NCBI GenBank assembly: GCA_964583765.1
Contig: CAZOWW010000024.1
Coordinates: forward strand, 1-48,306
Length of the DNA stretch: 48,306 nucleotides
Origin: CAZOWW01 sp964583765
GTDB lineage: Bacteria; Actinomycetota; Actinomycetes; Actinomycetales; Kineosporiaceae
Direction: 5' to 3'
Shown in pieces: positions 15,060 to 22,999 of this stretch; positions within the stretch are counted from its first letter, which is position 1; each line of letters opens with the position of its first letter. Under the pieces are notes generated by a model. It had not been told where the DNA came from and did no database searches. It worked only from the letters and a program-made list of their open reading frames with translations. Both the position numbers and the translations under genes were made by a program.

Positions 15060-17249
15060 TCAGTCGTCGTCGCGGCCGGGCACCGGAGTCGTCTTCTGCA
15101 CCTGCATGAGGAACTCGAGGTTGCTCCGCGTCTGCTTCACCCGGTCGAGGAGCAACTCGATCGCCTGCTGCGGCTCCAGTGCGCCCATGACCCGGCGGAG
15201 CTTCCAGACGATGCCCAGTTCCTCGCGCGACATCAGGATCTCCTCGCGGCGGGTGCCGGAGGCGTTCACGTCGATGGCCGGGAAGATGCGCTTGTCGGCG
15301 AGTTGACGCGACAGCCGCAACTCCATGTTGCCGGTGCCCTTGAACTCCTCGAAGATCACTTCGTCCATCTTCGAGCCCGTCTCGACGAGCGCGGTCGCCA
15401 GGATCGTCAGCGAACCACCGTGCTCGATGTTGCGGGCCGCACCGAAGAACCGCTTGGGCGGGTACAGCGCGCTGGAGTCCACCCCACCGGAAAGGATGCG
15501 ACCACTCGCCGGCGCGGCCAGGTTGTAGGCCCGGCCGAGGCGGGTGATCGAGTCGAGGAGCACGACCACGTCGTGACCGAGCTCGACCAGACGCTTGGCA
15601 CGCTCGATCGCGAGCTCGGCGACGATCGTGTGGTCGTCCGCGGGACGGTCGAAGGTGGAAGCGATCACCTCACCCTTGACCGTGCGCTGCATGTCGGTGA
15701 CTTCCTCCGGCCGCTCGTCGACGAGCACGACCATGAGGTGAGCCTCGGGGTTGTTGCGGGTGATGGCATTGGCCACCGCCTGCAGCACCAGCGTCTTGCC
15801 CGCCTTGGGCGGGGAGACGATGAGGCCACGCTGTCCCTTGCCGATCGGGGCCACCAGATCGATGATCCGCGTCGTCATCTGGTTGGACTCGGTCTCCAAC
15901 CGCAGCCGCTCCTGCGGGTAGAGCGGGGTCAGCTTGCTGAACTCCGGCCGGGTGCGGGCCTCTTCCGGGCTGGCGCCGTTGACGTCGTCGATCCGCACGA
16001 GCGCGTTGAACTTCTGCCGCTGCTGGTCGCCCTCACGCTGCTGGCGCACCGCCCCGCGCACCGCGTCGCCCTTGCGCAGTCCGTGCTTCTTCACCTGGCC
16101 GAGCGAGACGTAGACGTCGTTGGGCCCGGGCAGGTAACCCGTGGTCCGCAGGAACGCGTAGTTGTCCAGGACGTCGAGAATGCCGGCGACCGGGATCAAC
16201 ACGTCGTCCTCGGCGACCTCCGGCTCCTCCACCCCACCGGTGGCGCCGCCCTCGCCGCCCGGACGCGGGCGACGCTTGCGGTCGCGGTAGCGGCTACGCC
16301 GCCGACGCCCGCCCCGGCCGTCGCCGTCCTCGTCGTCGTCCCGGCCCTGCCCGTCGCCGTTCTCGCCGGCGGGCTGGTTCTGGGTGCCGCCCTGGGTCCC
16401 CTGACGCTCGGCCGGGGCTCCCTGACGCTCACCCTGGGTGCCCTGACGCTCGGCCGGGGCTCCCTGACGCTCGCCCTGGGTGCCCGAGCGCTCGCCGCGC
16501 TGGCCCTGACGCTCACCGCCCTGACGCTCACCGCGCTGCCGGTTCTCGCGCTGCCGGTACTCCCGCGGACGCTCCTCACCGGTGCTTTGCTGACCGGCGC
16601 CCTGCTCACCCGGGGCCTGCTCGGGTGCACTGTGCTGGTCGGACTGCTGCTGGTCGGACTGCTGCTCGGCAGGCTGCTGCGAGGCGGCGGGTTGTTCGGC
16701 CGCCACCTCACCGGTGGACCGGTCCGAGCTCTGGGAGGTGGGCGCCTCCTCGACACCGGCCTGCTGGACCACCGGCGCTTCCGGCGCCGCGGTCGCGGCC
16801 GGCTCGGGCACCACCGATCGCTGGCCGTCCTCCGCTCCGTCGACCACTGCGACGGGGCTGTCCACCTGCGACGACTCGGTTACTGCGGTCACGGTGACCG
16901 CCTCCTCCCGTCTCGGGCCGGGGGGCCCTGCGGGCGCGCTCGCACGACGACGCCCGCCACGCGGCTCGCGGGAACCGCCCGCGGCGGATGTCTCTTGAGC
17001 CTTGCCCGATCCCGCACCACGAGACGCTTCCGTGCTCTCGGCCGCCGCCGTCCTGGCCGACGGCAGGCCCTCCTGGTTGGCCCGGATGGCCTCGACCAGG
17101 TCGGACTTGCGCATCCGAGCAGTACCGGTGATACCCAGTTGGGAGGCGAGCGCCTGCAGCTCGGTCAGCCTGAGTGTGGACAGGCTGCCGCGCAGGGCAG
17201 CGGACGCCTGCGGCTGCTCGCCGTCGGCAATGTGGACGGTATCTGTCAC
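15060..17249 (-). CDS. rho: Transcription termination factor Rho with a long actinobacterial insertion
   Basis: Rho, 729 residues, is an RNA-dependent helicase that ends transcription. A GTG at 17249 with AAGGA seven bases upstream is the start. Residues about 20-58 form the Rho_N helical domain (TELQALASQLGITG). Residues about 60-340 are a disordered Arg/Gly/Gln/Glu/Pro-rich insertion with a 14-residue tandem repeat. Then come the RNA-binding fold (YLPGPNDVYVSLGQVKKHGL) and the ATPase with Walker A VSPPKAGKTLVLQA near residue 482, and VLLDSITRLGRAYN. The insertion is typical of high-GC actinobacteria and probably binds extra RNA. The gene stands alone between thrB and rpmE with a long leader. 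Confidence 0.95.
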   Translation of the reverse strand: MTDTVHIADGEQPQASAALRGSLSTLRLTELQALASQLGITGTARMRKSDLVEAIRANQEGLPSARTAAAESTEASRGAGSGKAQETSAAGGSREPRGGRRRASAPAGPPGPRREEAVTVTAVTESSQVDSPVAVVDGAEDGQRSVVPEPAATAAPEAPVVQQAGVEEAPTSQSSDRSTGEVAAEQPAASQQPAEQQSDQQQSDQHSAPEQAPGEQGAGQQSTGEERPREYRQRENRQRGERQGGERQGQRGERSGTQGERQGAPAERQGTQGERQGAPAERQGTQGGTQNQPAGENGDGQGRDDDEDGDGRGGRRRRSRYRDRKRRPRPGGEGGATGGVEEPEVAEDDVLIPVAGILDVLDNYAFLRTTGYLPGPNDVYVSLGQVKKHGLRKGDAVRGAVRQQREGDQQRQKFNALVRIDDVNGASPEEARTRPEFSKLTPLYPQERLRLETESNQMTTRIIDLVAPIGKGQRGLIVSPPKAGKTLVLQAVANAITRNNPEAHLMVVLVDERPEEVTDMQRTVKGEVIASTFDRPADDHTIVAELAIERAKRLVELGHDVVVLLDSITRLGRAYNLAAPASGRILSGGVDSSALYPPKRFFGAARNIEHGGSLTILATALVETGSKMDEVIFEEFKGTGNMELRLSRQLADKRIFPAIDVNASGTRREEILMSREELGIVWKLRRVMGALEPQQAIELLLDRVKQTRSNLEFLMQVQKTTPVPGRDDD
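16401..16484. repeat. Two 42-bp direct repeats within rho
   Basis: Two copies, 16401-16442 and 16443-16484, differ at only one or two bases. In rho they encode the 14-residue unit GTQGERQGAPAERQ in the disordered insertion, followed by a partial third unit. The copy number could vary between strains without breaking the frame. Confidence 0.85.
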
Positions 17250-17681
17250 GAAGGATCCTTCCCCTCGTCGGCCGCGGTAGGTGAGAACGGCCGCGGGTTC
17301 CGCGTCCGGACATGGACCGGACGGTTCTCAGCCGCGCGCACACACGACAGGGCCATGGGAGAGTTCAGGCGATTGCGAGGGCGGGGGCCTGCACACGCAA
17401 GCCTCCTCGCGGCTGCTCAGGTACTGTAACACCGAGGACCCTCTGCGACGAAGTATCCTTCGGCGGCGGCTTGTGCCGGTCTTGTCCCCTCTTGAGGCTG
17501 CCCAGCGTGATGTCCGGAGAGGGACGACAGCCCGTCGTGCGGTTCCGTGACCGATTCCGTACCGCTAGGTCGTCGACGAACCCGCACGTCGTTGTCGAGC
17601 CTGCCACGTCGTCAGGCCCGCACGTCGTTGTCGAGCCTGCTACCTCGTCGTCGAGCCTGCGCGTCGTCAGGCCCGCAGATC
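17250..17681. other. 432-bp gap: rho leader and promoter region plus repeats after thrB
   Basis: No convincing gene; the open frames here are Arg/Pro-rich. On the minus strand a TAnnnT box (TACAGT, complement of 17423-17428) could serve as the -10 of rho, giving a 5' leader of about 165 bases, but no good -35 was seen. A small hairpin (CGAAG-tatc-CTTCG) lies at 17449-17462. The half nearest thrB contains the 36-bp repeats listed separately. A long leader fits the known self-control of rho, though I see no specific signal. Confidence 0.5.
17581..17652. repeat. 36-bp direct repeat downstream of thrB
   Basis: Two copies of a 36-bp unit, 17581-17616 and 17617-17652, are followed by a third partial copy to about 17675, just before the thrB stop. 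The core ACGTCGTTGTCGAG recurs at the end of the HEPN gene (40476-40490 region). It resembles the GTCGAGCCTG-type intergenic repeats that I recall as abundant in Micrococcales genomes, so it may be a REP-like element. Confidence 0.7.
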
Positions 17682-18677
17682 TCAGCCGGCCAGGACGTTC
17701 GCGGCCGACCAGGAGGCGCCACCGGCGGCGATGCCCGGCGACAACACCCGCCACCCGGTGCCGGCGCGCTCGGCGACCTGCTCCGCGAGGTGCGGGGAGT
17801 CCCCGAAGACCAGGACGCTCGGGCCGGCGCCGGAGACGACCGCCGCGAGGTGGTCGGCCCGCAGCCGGGAGATCAACTCCGCGCTGTCCGGCATCGCCGG
17901 AGCGCGTTGGGCCTGGTGAAGGCGTTCCTCGGTCGCCGCGAAGAGCAGCCGGGGGCTGCGGGTGATCGCCTCGACGAGCAGTGCGGCCCGCCCCGCGGTG
18001 AACGCCGCGTCGGCGTGCGGGACGCTGGCCGGCAGCATCGCCCGGGCCCGCGAGGTGGCCAGTTCCTGCTCGGGAACACAGGCCACGACGACCACGTCAG
18101 GGTGCACCGGGGGCCGGACGGTGTGGGGCACGAGCGGTTCCCGCGCGCCGCCGGCCGGCTCGGTCCACGAGATGGTCAGACCGCCGAACAATGATGCGGA
18201 CACGTTGTCGGGATGTCCTTCGGCAGCCACCGCGAGCGCGAACACCACGTCGTCGTCCAGCGCCGTGGGGTCGGCGAGCAGGGCCCGGGCCGCGACCAAC
18301 CCGCCGACGATGGCCGCCGCCGAGGATCCGAGCCCACGCCCGTGCGGGATGACATTGCGGCAGGTCAGCCGCAGACCCGGCTGACCTGCGCCCACCTGGG
18401 TGAGGCCGGCGCGCAACCAACGCACCACCAGGTGGTCCTCGGTGCGCGGCACCGTGAACTCACCCTCGCCCTGCACGAGGATGGTCAGACCCTCGTCGGC
18501 CGCCTCGACGTCCAGTTCGTCATACAGGCCGAGCGCCAGCCCGAGGGTGTCGAATCCCGGCCCCAGGTTGGCGCTGCTCGCCGGCACTCGTACCGTGACC
18601 GGGCAGCCGAGACGCACGCCGTCGCGGACCGTCACCGGTATCCCGTCACATGAGGACGGTTCGGCGAACCTGCTCAT
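17682..18677 (-). CDS. thrB: Homoserine kinase
   Basis: A 331-residue GHMP-family kinase that phosphorylates homoserine for threonine synthesis. The start taken is the ATG at 18677, which overlaps the thrC stop (ATGA). Motifs are VRVPASSANLGPGFDTLGLA near residue 28, the ATP loop PHGRGLGSSAAAIVGGL near residue 112, and LAAVVSGAGPSVLVFGDS near residue 280. Length is slightly above the usual 300-320 because of an N-terminal addition of about 15 residues. It forms a threonine operon with hom and thrC. Confidence 0.95.
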   Translation of the reverse strand: MSRFAEPSSCDGIPVTVRDGVRLGCPVTVRVPASSANLGPGFDTLGLALGLYDELDVEAADEGLTILVQGEGEFTVPRTEDHLVVRWLRAGLTQVGAGQPGLRLTCRNVIPHGRGLGSSAAAIVGGLVAARALLADPTALDDDVVFALAVAAEGHPDNVSASLFGGLTISWTEPAGGAREPLVPHTVRPPVHPDVVVVACVPEQELATSRARAMLPASVPHADAAFTAGRAALLVEAITRSPRLLFAATEERLHQAQRAPAMPDSAELISRLRADHLAAVVSGAGPSVLVFGDSPHLAEQVAERAGTGWRVLSPGIAAGGASWSAANVLAG

Positions 18678-19765
18678 CCGTCCAGCCCCAGGGCTGCCGC
18701 GGTGGTCCCCGCGTCGACGGGAACCCGCACGGGGGCGACCTCCTGGCCGTCCGTCCCGCGGAGCGCCCACTGCGGGTCCTTGAGTCCGTGCCCGGTGACG
18801 GTGCAGGCGACCAGCAGCCCCGGCGTCAGGAGCCCGGCCTCGTGCCGCTTGATCAGACCGGCCACTCCCGCCGCGGACGCGGGCTCCACGAACACGCCCT
18901 CCTCGGCGGACAACCAGCGGTGGGCCCGCAGGATCTCCTCGTCGGTGACGGCCTCGATCACGCCCCCCGACTCGTCGCGGGCAGCCACGGCCTGCTGCCA
19001 GGACGCGGGGTTGCCGATCCGGATCGCGGTCGCGATGGTCTCCGGGTGGTCGACCGGGTGGCCCTCGACGATCGGCGCGGACCCCGCCGCCTGGAAGCCC
19101 CACATCCGCGGGCGGCGCGTCGCGGGACCGGCCTCGGACCCCGGGCCGGTCGCCGAGTACTCGACATATCCCTTCCAGTACGCGGTGATGTTGCCCGCGT
19201 TGCCGACCGGCAGGCAGTGCACGTCGGGAGCGTCTCCGAGGGCGTCCACGATCTCGAAGGCCGCCGTCTTCTGGCCCTCGATCCGGAACGGGTTGACCGA
19301 GTTCACCAGCTCGACCGGGTAGGCCTCGGCGAGCTTGCGCGCGAGGGTAAGGCAGTCGTCGAAGTTGCCGTCGACCTGCAGCAGGGTGGCCCCGTGGGCG
19401 ATGGCCTGGCTGAGCTTGCCCATGGCGATCTTGCCGTCCGGCACGAGCACGGCGCACTTCATGCCGGCGGCGGTGGCGTAGGCCGCCGCGGAGGCGGACG
19501 TGTTGCCGGTCGAGGCGCAGATCACGACCCTGGCGCCGGCCTGCGCGGCCCGCGAGATGGCCATCGTCATGCCGCGGTCCTTGAAGGAACCGGTCGGGTT
19601 GACGCCCTCGAACTTCAGCCAGATCGAGCACCCGAGCCGCCGGGACAGCTTCTGGGCGTGGACCAGGGGCGTGCCGCCCTCGCCGAGCGTGACCACGGGA
19701 GTCTCCGCGTTCACCGGTAGCCGGTCACGGTACTCGGCGATCACGCCCCGCCACTGATGGGCCAT
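18674..19765 (-). CDS. thrC: Threonine synthase
   Basis: A 363-residue PLP enzyme that turns O-phosphohomoserine into threonine. The PLP lysine is in NPTGSFKDRGMTMAIS near residue 62, followed by CASTGNTSASAAAYA, and the glycine-rich phosphate loop reads PVGNAGNITAYWKGY near residue 178. It is the short actinobacterial class of threonine synthase. The gene lies between hom and thrB, overlaps thrB by four bases, and has 156 bases to hom. Confidence 0.95.
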   Translation of the reverse strand: MAHQWRGVIAEYRDRLPVNAETPVVTLGEGGTPLVHAQKLSRRLGCSIWLKFEGVNPTGSFKDRGMTMAISRAAQAGARVVICASTGNTSASAAAYATAAGMKCAVLVPDGKIAMGKLSQAIAHGATLLQVDGNFDDCLTLARKLAEAYPVELVNSVNPFRIEGQKTAAFEIVDALGDAPDVHCLPVGNAGNITAYWKGYVEYSATGPGSEAGPATRRPRMWGFQAAGSAPIVEGHPVDHPETIATAIRIGNPASWQQAVAARDESGGVIEAVTDEEILRAHRWLSAEEGVFVEPASAAGVAGLIKRHEAGLLTPGLLVACTVTGHGLKDPQWALRGTDGQEVAPVRVPVDAGTTAAALGLDG

Positions 19766-19921
19766 CTCGGCACTGTCCTTCCGCTCACGTCCGGCACCGC
19801 CGCTCGGCGGTCACCTGCATTCCTTCTTCGTCCGCCCGGGCGTCGATCTCGACCCTCCGAGCACTCACCGTGGGGGCGACCCTGCCCGCTCTCGGTCCGA
19901 CGGCGCGAGGTTAGCTCGCCC

Positions 19922-21250
19922 TCATTCCGCGGCCTCAACCCGGGTGACCCCGGCGACGGCGGCGACCGACTCCTGTGCGGAGAGCGCGGAGACCGTGGCG
20001 GCCAGGGCCGAGTCCGACGCCGAATGGGTGACCACGATCAGGCGTGCCAGCCGTTGTCCCGGTTCGACCGCGACTCCCGCCGGCTGCGTGGGCAGCATCT
20101 GCTGACGCACGGTCTCGATGCTCACCCCGTGCTCGGCGAAGACCTGGGCGACCTGGGCGAGCACCCCCGGCCGGTCGGTGACGACCAGGCTGATGTGGTA
20201 CCGGGTGATGACCTCGCCCATCGGGCGGATCGGCAGGTCCGCGTACGCGGACTCGCCCGGTCCCCGGGCATCACGTACCCGGTTGCGACCGACCGAGATC
20301 ACGTCGCCGAGCACCGCGCTGGCGGTCGGCTGACCGCCCGCGCCGCGCCCGTAGAACATGAGCTCCCCGGCGGCCTCCGCCTCGACGAAGACCGCGTTGT
20401 AGGCCTCACGCACTCCCGCCAGGGGGTGGCTGCGCGGGATCATCGCCGGGTGCACCCGCACCGAGACGCCCTCCTGGCCCTCGGCGTCGACCGTGCGCTC
20501 ACAGATGGCGAGCAGCTTGACGACCGCGTGCATGTCCGCGGCGGAGGCCACGGTCTCCGCGGTGACCGCGCTGATCCCTTCCCGGTGCACGTCCTCGGCG
20601 GACACCCGGGTGTGGAAGGCGAGCGAGGCCAGGATCGCGGCCTTGGCCGCCGCGTCGAAGGCCTCGACGTCCGCGGTCGGATCGGCCTCGGCGTAGCCGA
20701 GTTGCTGGGCCTGAGCCAGTGCGTCCCCGAAGTCCGCCCCGGTGCGATCCATCTGGTCGAGCACATAGTTGGTGGTGCCGTTGACGATGCCGAGCACCCG
20801 ACGTACCCGGTCGCCGGCCAGCGACTCGCGCAGGGGCCGGATCAGCGGGATCGCCCCGGCCACAGCGGCCTCGAAGTTGAGGTCCACGCCGTGCTCGGCC
20901 GCGGCGGCGTACAGCGCTGGACCGTCCTGCGCGATGAGTGCCTTGTTCGCGGTCACCACCGCGGCGCCACCGGCCATGGCCTCCAGGATCAGCGTGCGGG
21001 CGGGTTCGATCCCGCCCAGGAGCTCGACCACGACGTCCGCGCGCTTGACCAGGTCCAGGGCGTCCGTGGTGAACAGGTCGGGCGACACGTCCAGGCCACG
21101 GGTGCCCCCGATCCGGCGTACCGCGATCCCGACGAGGTCGAGCTCGGCACCCACTCGTTGGGCGAGTTCGGCACGATTAGTCGTCAGGAGCCGGGCGACC
21201 TCGGTACCCACGACGCCGCACCCCAGCAGCGCCACCCTCAGCGGCTCCAT
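19922..21250 (-). CDS. hom: Homoserine dehydrogenase
   Basis: A 442-residue enzyme that reduces aspartate semialdehyde to homoserine, the branch point to threonine and methionine. The ATG at 21250 has AAGGGAG five bases upstream; a longer frame to 21319 was not used. It shows the nucleotide loop ALLGCGVVGTEVARLL at the start, NKALIAQDG, and the substrate region GIVNGTTNYVLDQM and AYAEADPT-like LGYAEADPTADVEAFDAA. The C-terminal ACT domain (SLVVTDRPGVLAQVAQVFAE, about residue 360) is the usual site of threonine feedback inhibition. It heads hom-thrC-thrB. Confidence 0.95.
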   Translation of the reverse strand: MEPLRVALLGCGVVGTEVARLLTTNRAELAQRVGAELDLVGIAVRRIGGTRGLDVSPDLFTTDALDLVKRADVVVELLGGIEPARTLILEAMAGGAAVVTANKALIAQDGPALYAAAAEHGVDLNFEAAVAGAIPLIRPLRESLAGDRVRRVLGIVNGTTNYVLDQMDRTGADFGDALAQAQQLGYAEADPTADVEAFDAAAKAAILASLAFHTRVSAEDVHREGISAVTAETVASAADMHAVVKLLAICERTVDAEGQEGVSVRVHPAMIPRSHPLAGVREAYNAVFVEAEAAGELMFYGRGAGGQPTASAVLGDVISVGRNRVRDARGPGESAYADLPIRPMGEVITRYHISLVVTDRPGVLAQVAQVFAEHGVSIETVRQQMLPTQPAGVAVEPGQRLARLIVVTHSASDSALAATVSALSAQESVAAVAGVTRVEAAE

Positions 21251-21360
21251 CCCGACTCCCTTCCTCATCTGCCCCGTAGGGCAGGCCCTGACCGACCGGC
21301 GGCGGGCCGGCACCGACATCTCACCACCGCAGCCCTCCGAGCGTCGCCGGAGTTACGTCC

Positions 21361-21388
21361 CTGTGGACCGCGATGGCACCGTCCACAG
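21361..21388 (-). promoter_or_regulatory. Hairpin between lysA and hom
   Basis: Perfect 8-bp arms, CTGTGGAC at 21361-21368 and GTCCACAG at 21381-21388, enclose a 12-base loop. It lies about 90 bases after lysA and about 110 before hom on their strand. It may be a lysA terminator or part of the hom leader. No Thr/Ile-rich leader peptide was found. Confidence 0.35.
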
Positions 21389-21477
21389 CCACCCACACCT
21401 CCCTCGCAGTGTGGCAGCCCGGATCCCACCGGAGGACCCACCCCACCGGGGCGTGCACCGGTGTTCCGGCCTCGCGC

Positions 21478-22917
21478 TCAGGCGCCCGAGATGCCCACGT
21501 CCAGGCTCAGCACGTCGTCCTCCGTCTCCCGGCGGATCAGGACCCTGGTGATGCCGTCCCGCACCGCGATCACGGGCGGGCGCGGCACGTGGTTGTACTG
21601 ACTCGCCATGCTGCGGCAGTACGCCCCGGTACCGGGCACCGCCAGCAGGTCCCCCCGCGTGATGTCCTCGGGCAGGAACTCGTCGCGCACCACGATGTCC
21701 CCGCTCTCGCAGTGCTGGCCGACGACGCGGGACAGGGTGGCCGGGGCCGTCGAGACGCGGGAGGCGATCGCCGCCGAGTAGTCCGCGTCGTAGAGGGCGG
21801 TGCGGATGTTGTCGCTCATCCCGCCGTCGACCGCCACGTAGGTGCGGGTCGCGCCCTGATCGAGCCCCACCCGCTTGACCGCACCCACCCGGTACAGGGT
21901 GAACGTGCTGGGGCCGACCACGGCCCGTCCCGGTTCGACGGAGACCCGCGGGACGGCCACCCCGCGGCCCCGGCACTCCCGGGCCACGATGTCCGCCAGC
22001 TGATCCGCGAGGGCCTTGGGCTCCAGCGGGTCGTGCTGGGTGGTGTAGGCGATGCCGAAGCCACCGCCGAGGTCCAGCTCGGGCAGGTCGATCCCCAACG
22101 AGGCGGCGATCTCGGCGTGCAGGCCGAGCAGCCGGCGGGCGGAGACCTCGAAGGCACTCGTGTCGAAGATCTGCGAACCGATGTGGCTGTGCAGGCCGAG
22201 CAACCGCAGCTCCGGGCGGGCGACCGCGGCCCGGGCCGCGGCGGCGGCGTCCCCACCGGCCAGGGAGAGCCCGAACTTCTGGTCCTCGTGCGCGGTGGCG
22301 ATGTACTCGTGGGTGTGGGCCTCCACGCCCACGGTCACCCGCAACATCACCGGTGCCCGCACCCCCAGGCGCCCGGCGGCGTCCGCGACCCGGTCGACCT
22401 CCTCCAGGGAGTCGAGCACGATCCGCCCGACCCCGGCCCGCAGGGCCCGGCGGATCTCGGCGTCCGACTTGTTGTTGCCGTGCAGGCCGATCCGTTCCGG
22501 CGGCATCCCGCCCCGCAGCGCCACCGCCAGCTCGCCGCCGCTGCACACGTCCAGCGACAGGCCGTCCTCGGCGAGCCAGCGCACCACGCCGGAGCACAGG
22601 AACGCCTTGCCGGCGTAGTAGACGTCGGCCCCCGCCAGATCCGCGAAGGCCAGCGCGAACGCGTCGCGGAAGGCGCCGGCGCGGGCGCGGAAGTCACGCT
22701 CGTCCAGCACGAAGGCGGGTGTGCCGTGCTCGGCCGCCAGCCGCCGCACGTCGCACCCCCCGACCTGCAGTGCGCCGTCGTCCCGGCGGGTCACCGACCC
22801 GGCCCAGAGGGCGGGGACCAGGGCATTGACGTCGGCGGGTGGCGCGAGCCACGCGGGGACGGTGGACACGCCGCCGTATCCGGGCGTGTGCAGGGCGCCG
22901 GCCTCGTGTGCGGCCAT
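21478..22917 (-). CDS. lysA: Diaminopimelate decarboxylase
   Basis: A 479-residue PLP enzyme of fold type III that decarboxylates meso-diaminopimelate to lysine. The PLP lysine is in VYYAGKAFLCSGVVRWL near residue 97. Other motifs are LHGNNKSDAEIRRAL, LGLHSHIGSQIFDTSAF near residue 225, VSVEPGRAVVG, and the dimer-partner cysteine in HCESGDIVVRDEFLP near residue 400. It is placed between argS and hom, the usual actinobacterial order linking lysine and threonine synthesis. The ATG start follows argS by about 80 bases. Confidence 0.95.
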   Translation of the reverse strand: MAAHEAGALHTPGYGGVSTVPAWLAPPADVNALVPALWAGSVTRRDDGALQVGGCDVRRLAAEHGTPAFVLDERDFRARAGAFRDAFALAFADLAGADVYYAGKAFLCSGVVRWLAEDGLSLDVCSGGELAVALRGGMPPERIGLHGNNKSDAEIRRALRAGVGRIVLDSLEEVDRVADAAGRLGVRAPVMLRVTVGVEAHTHEYIATAHEDQKFGLSLAGGDAAAAARAAVARPELRLLGLHSHIGSQIFDTSAFEVSARRLLGLHAEIAASLGIDLPELDLGGGFGIAYTTQHDPLEPKALADQLADIVARECRGRGVAVPRVSVEPGRAVVGPSTFTLYRVGAVKRVGLDQGATRTYVAVDGGMSDNIRTALYDADYSAAIASRVSTAPATLSRVVGQHCESGDIVVRDEFLPEDITRGDLLAVPGTGAYCRSMASQYNHVPRPPVIAVRDGITRVLIRRETEDDVLSLDVGISGA

Positions 22918-22999
22918 GAGGGGGTCCTCCCGGGATCAGGCCCGTCGGCGGGTCAGTGGCCGCGGACGGGCGGGATACGGTCGCCGGCCACCCGGCCGG

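Noticed and set aside
17682..19631. A 649-codon frame that could suggest a ThrC-ThrB fusion
   Set aside because: Its first part is an out-of-frame shadow of thrC. ThrB starts at 18677 with an ATGA overlap, and the real thrC frame is complete on its own.
21251..21477. A lysine, threonine or T-box type riboswitch before hom
   Set aside because: Only a simple 8-bp hairpin is visible; none of the conserved riboswitch or T-box sequences was recognised.
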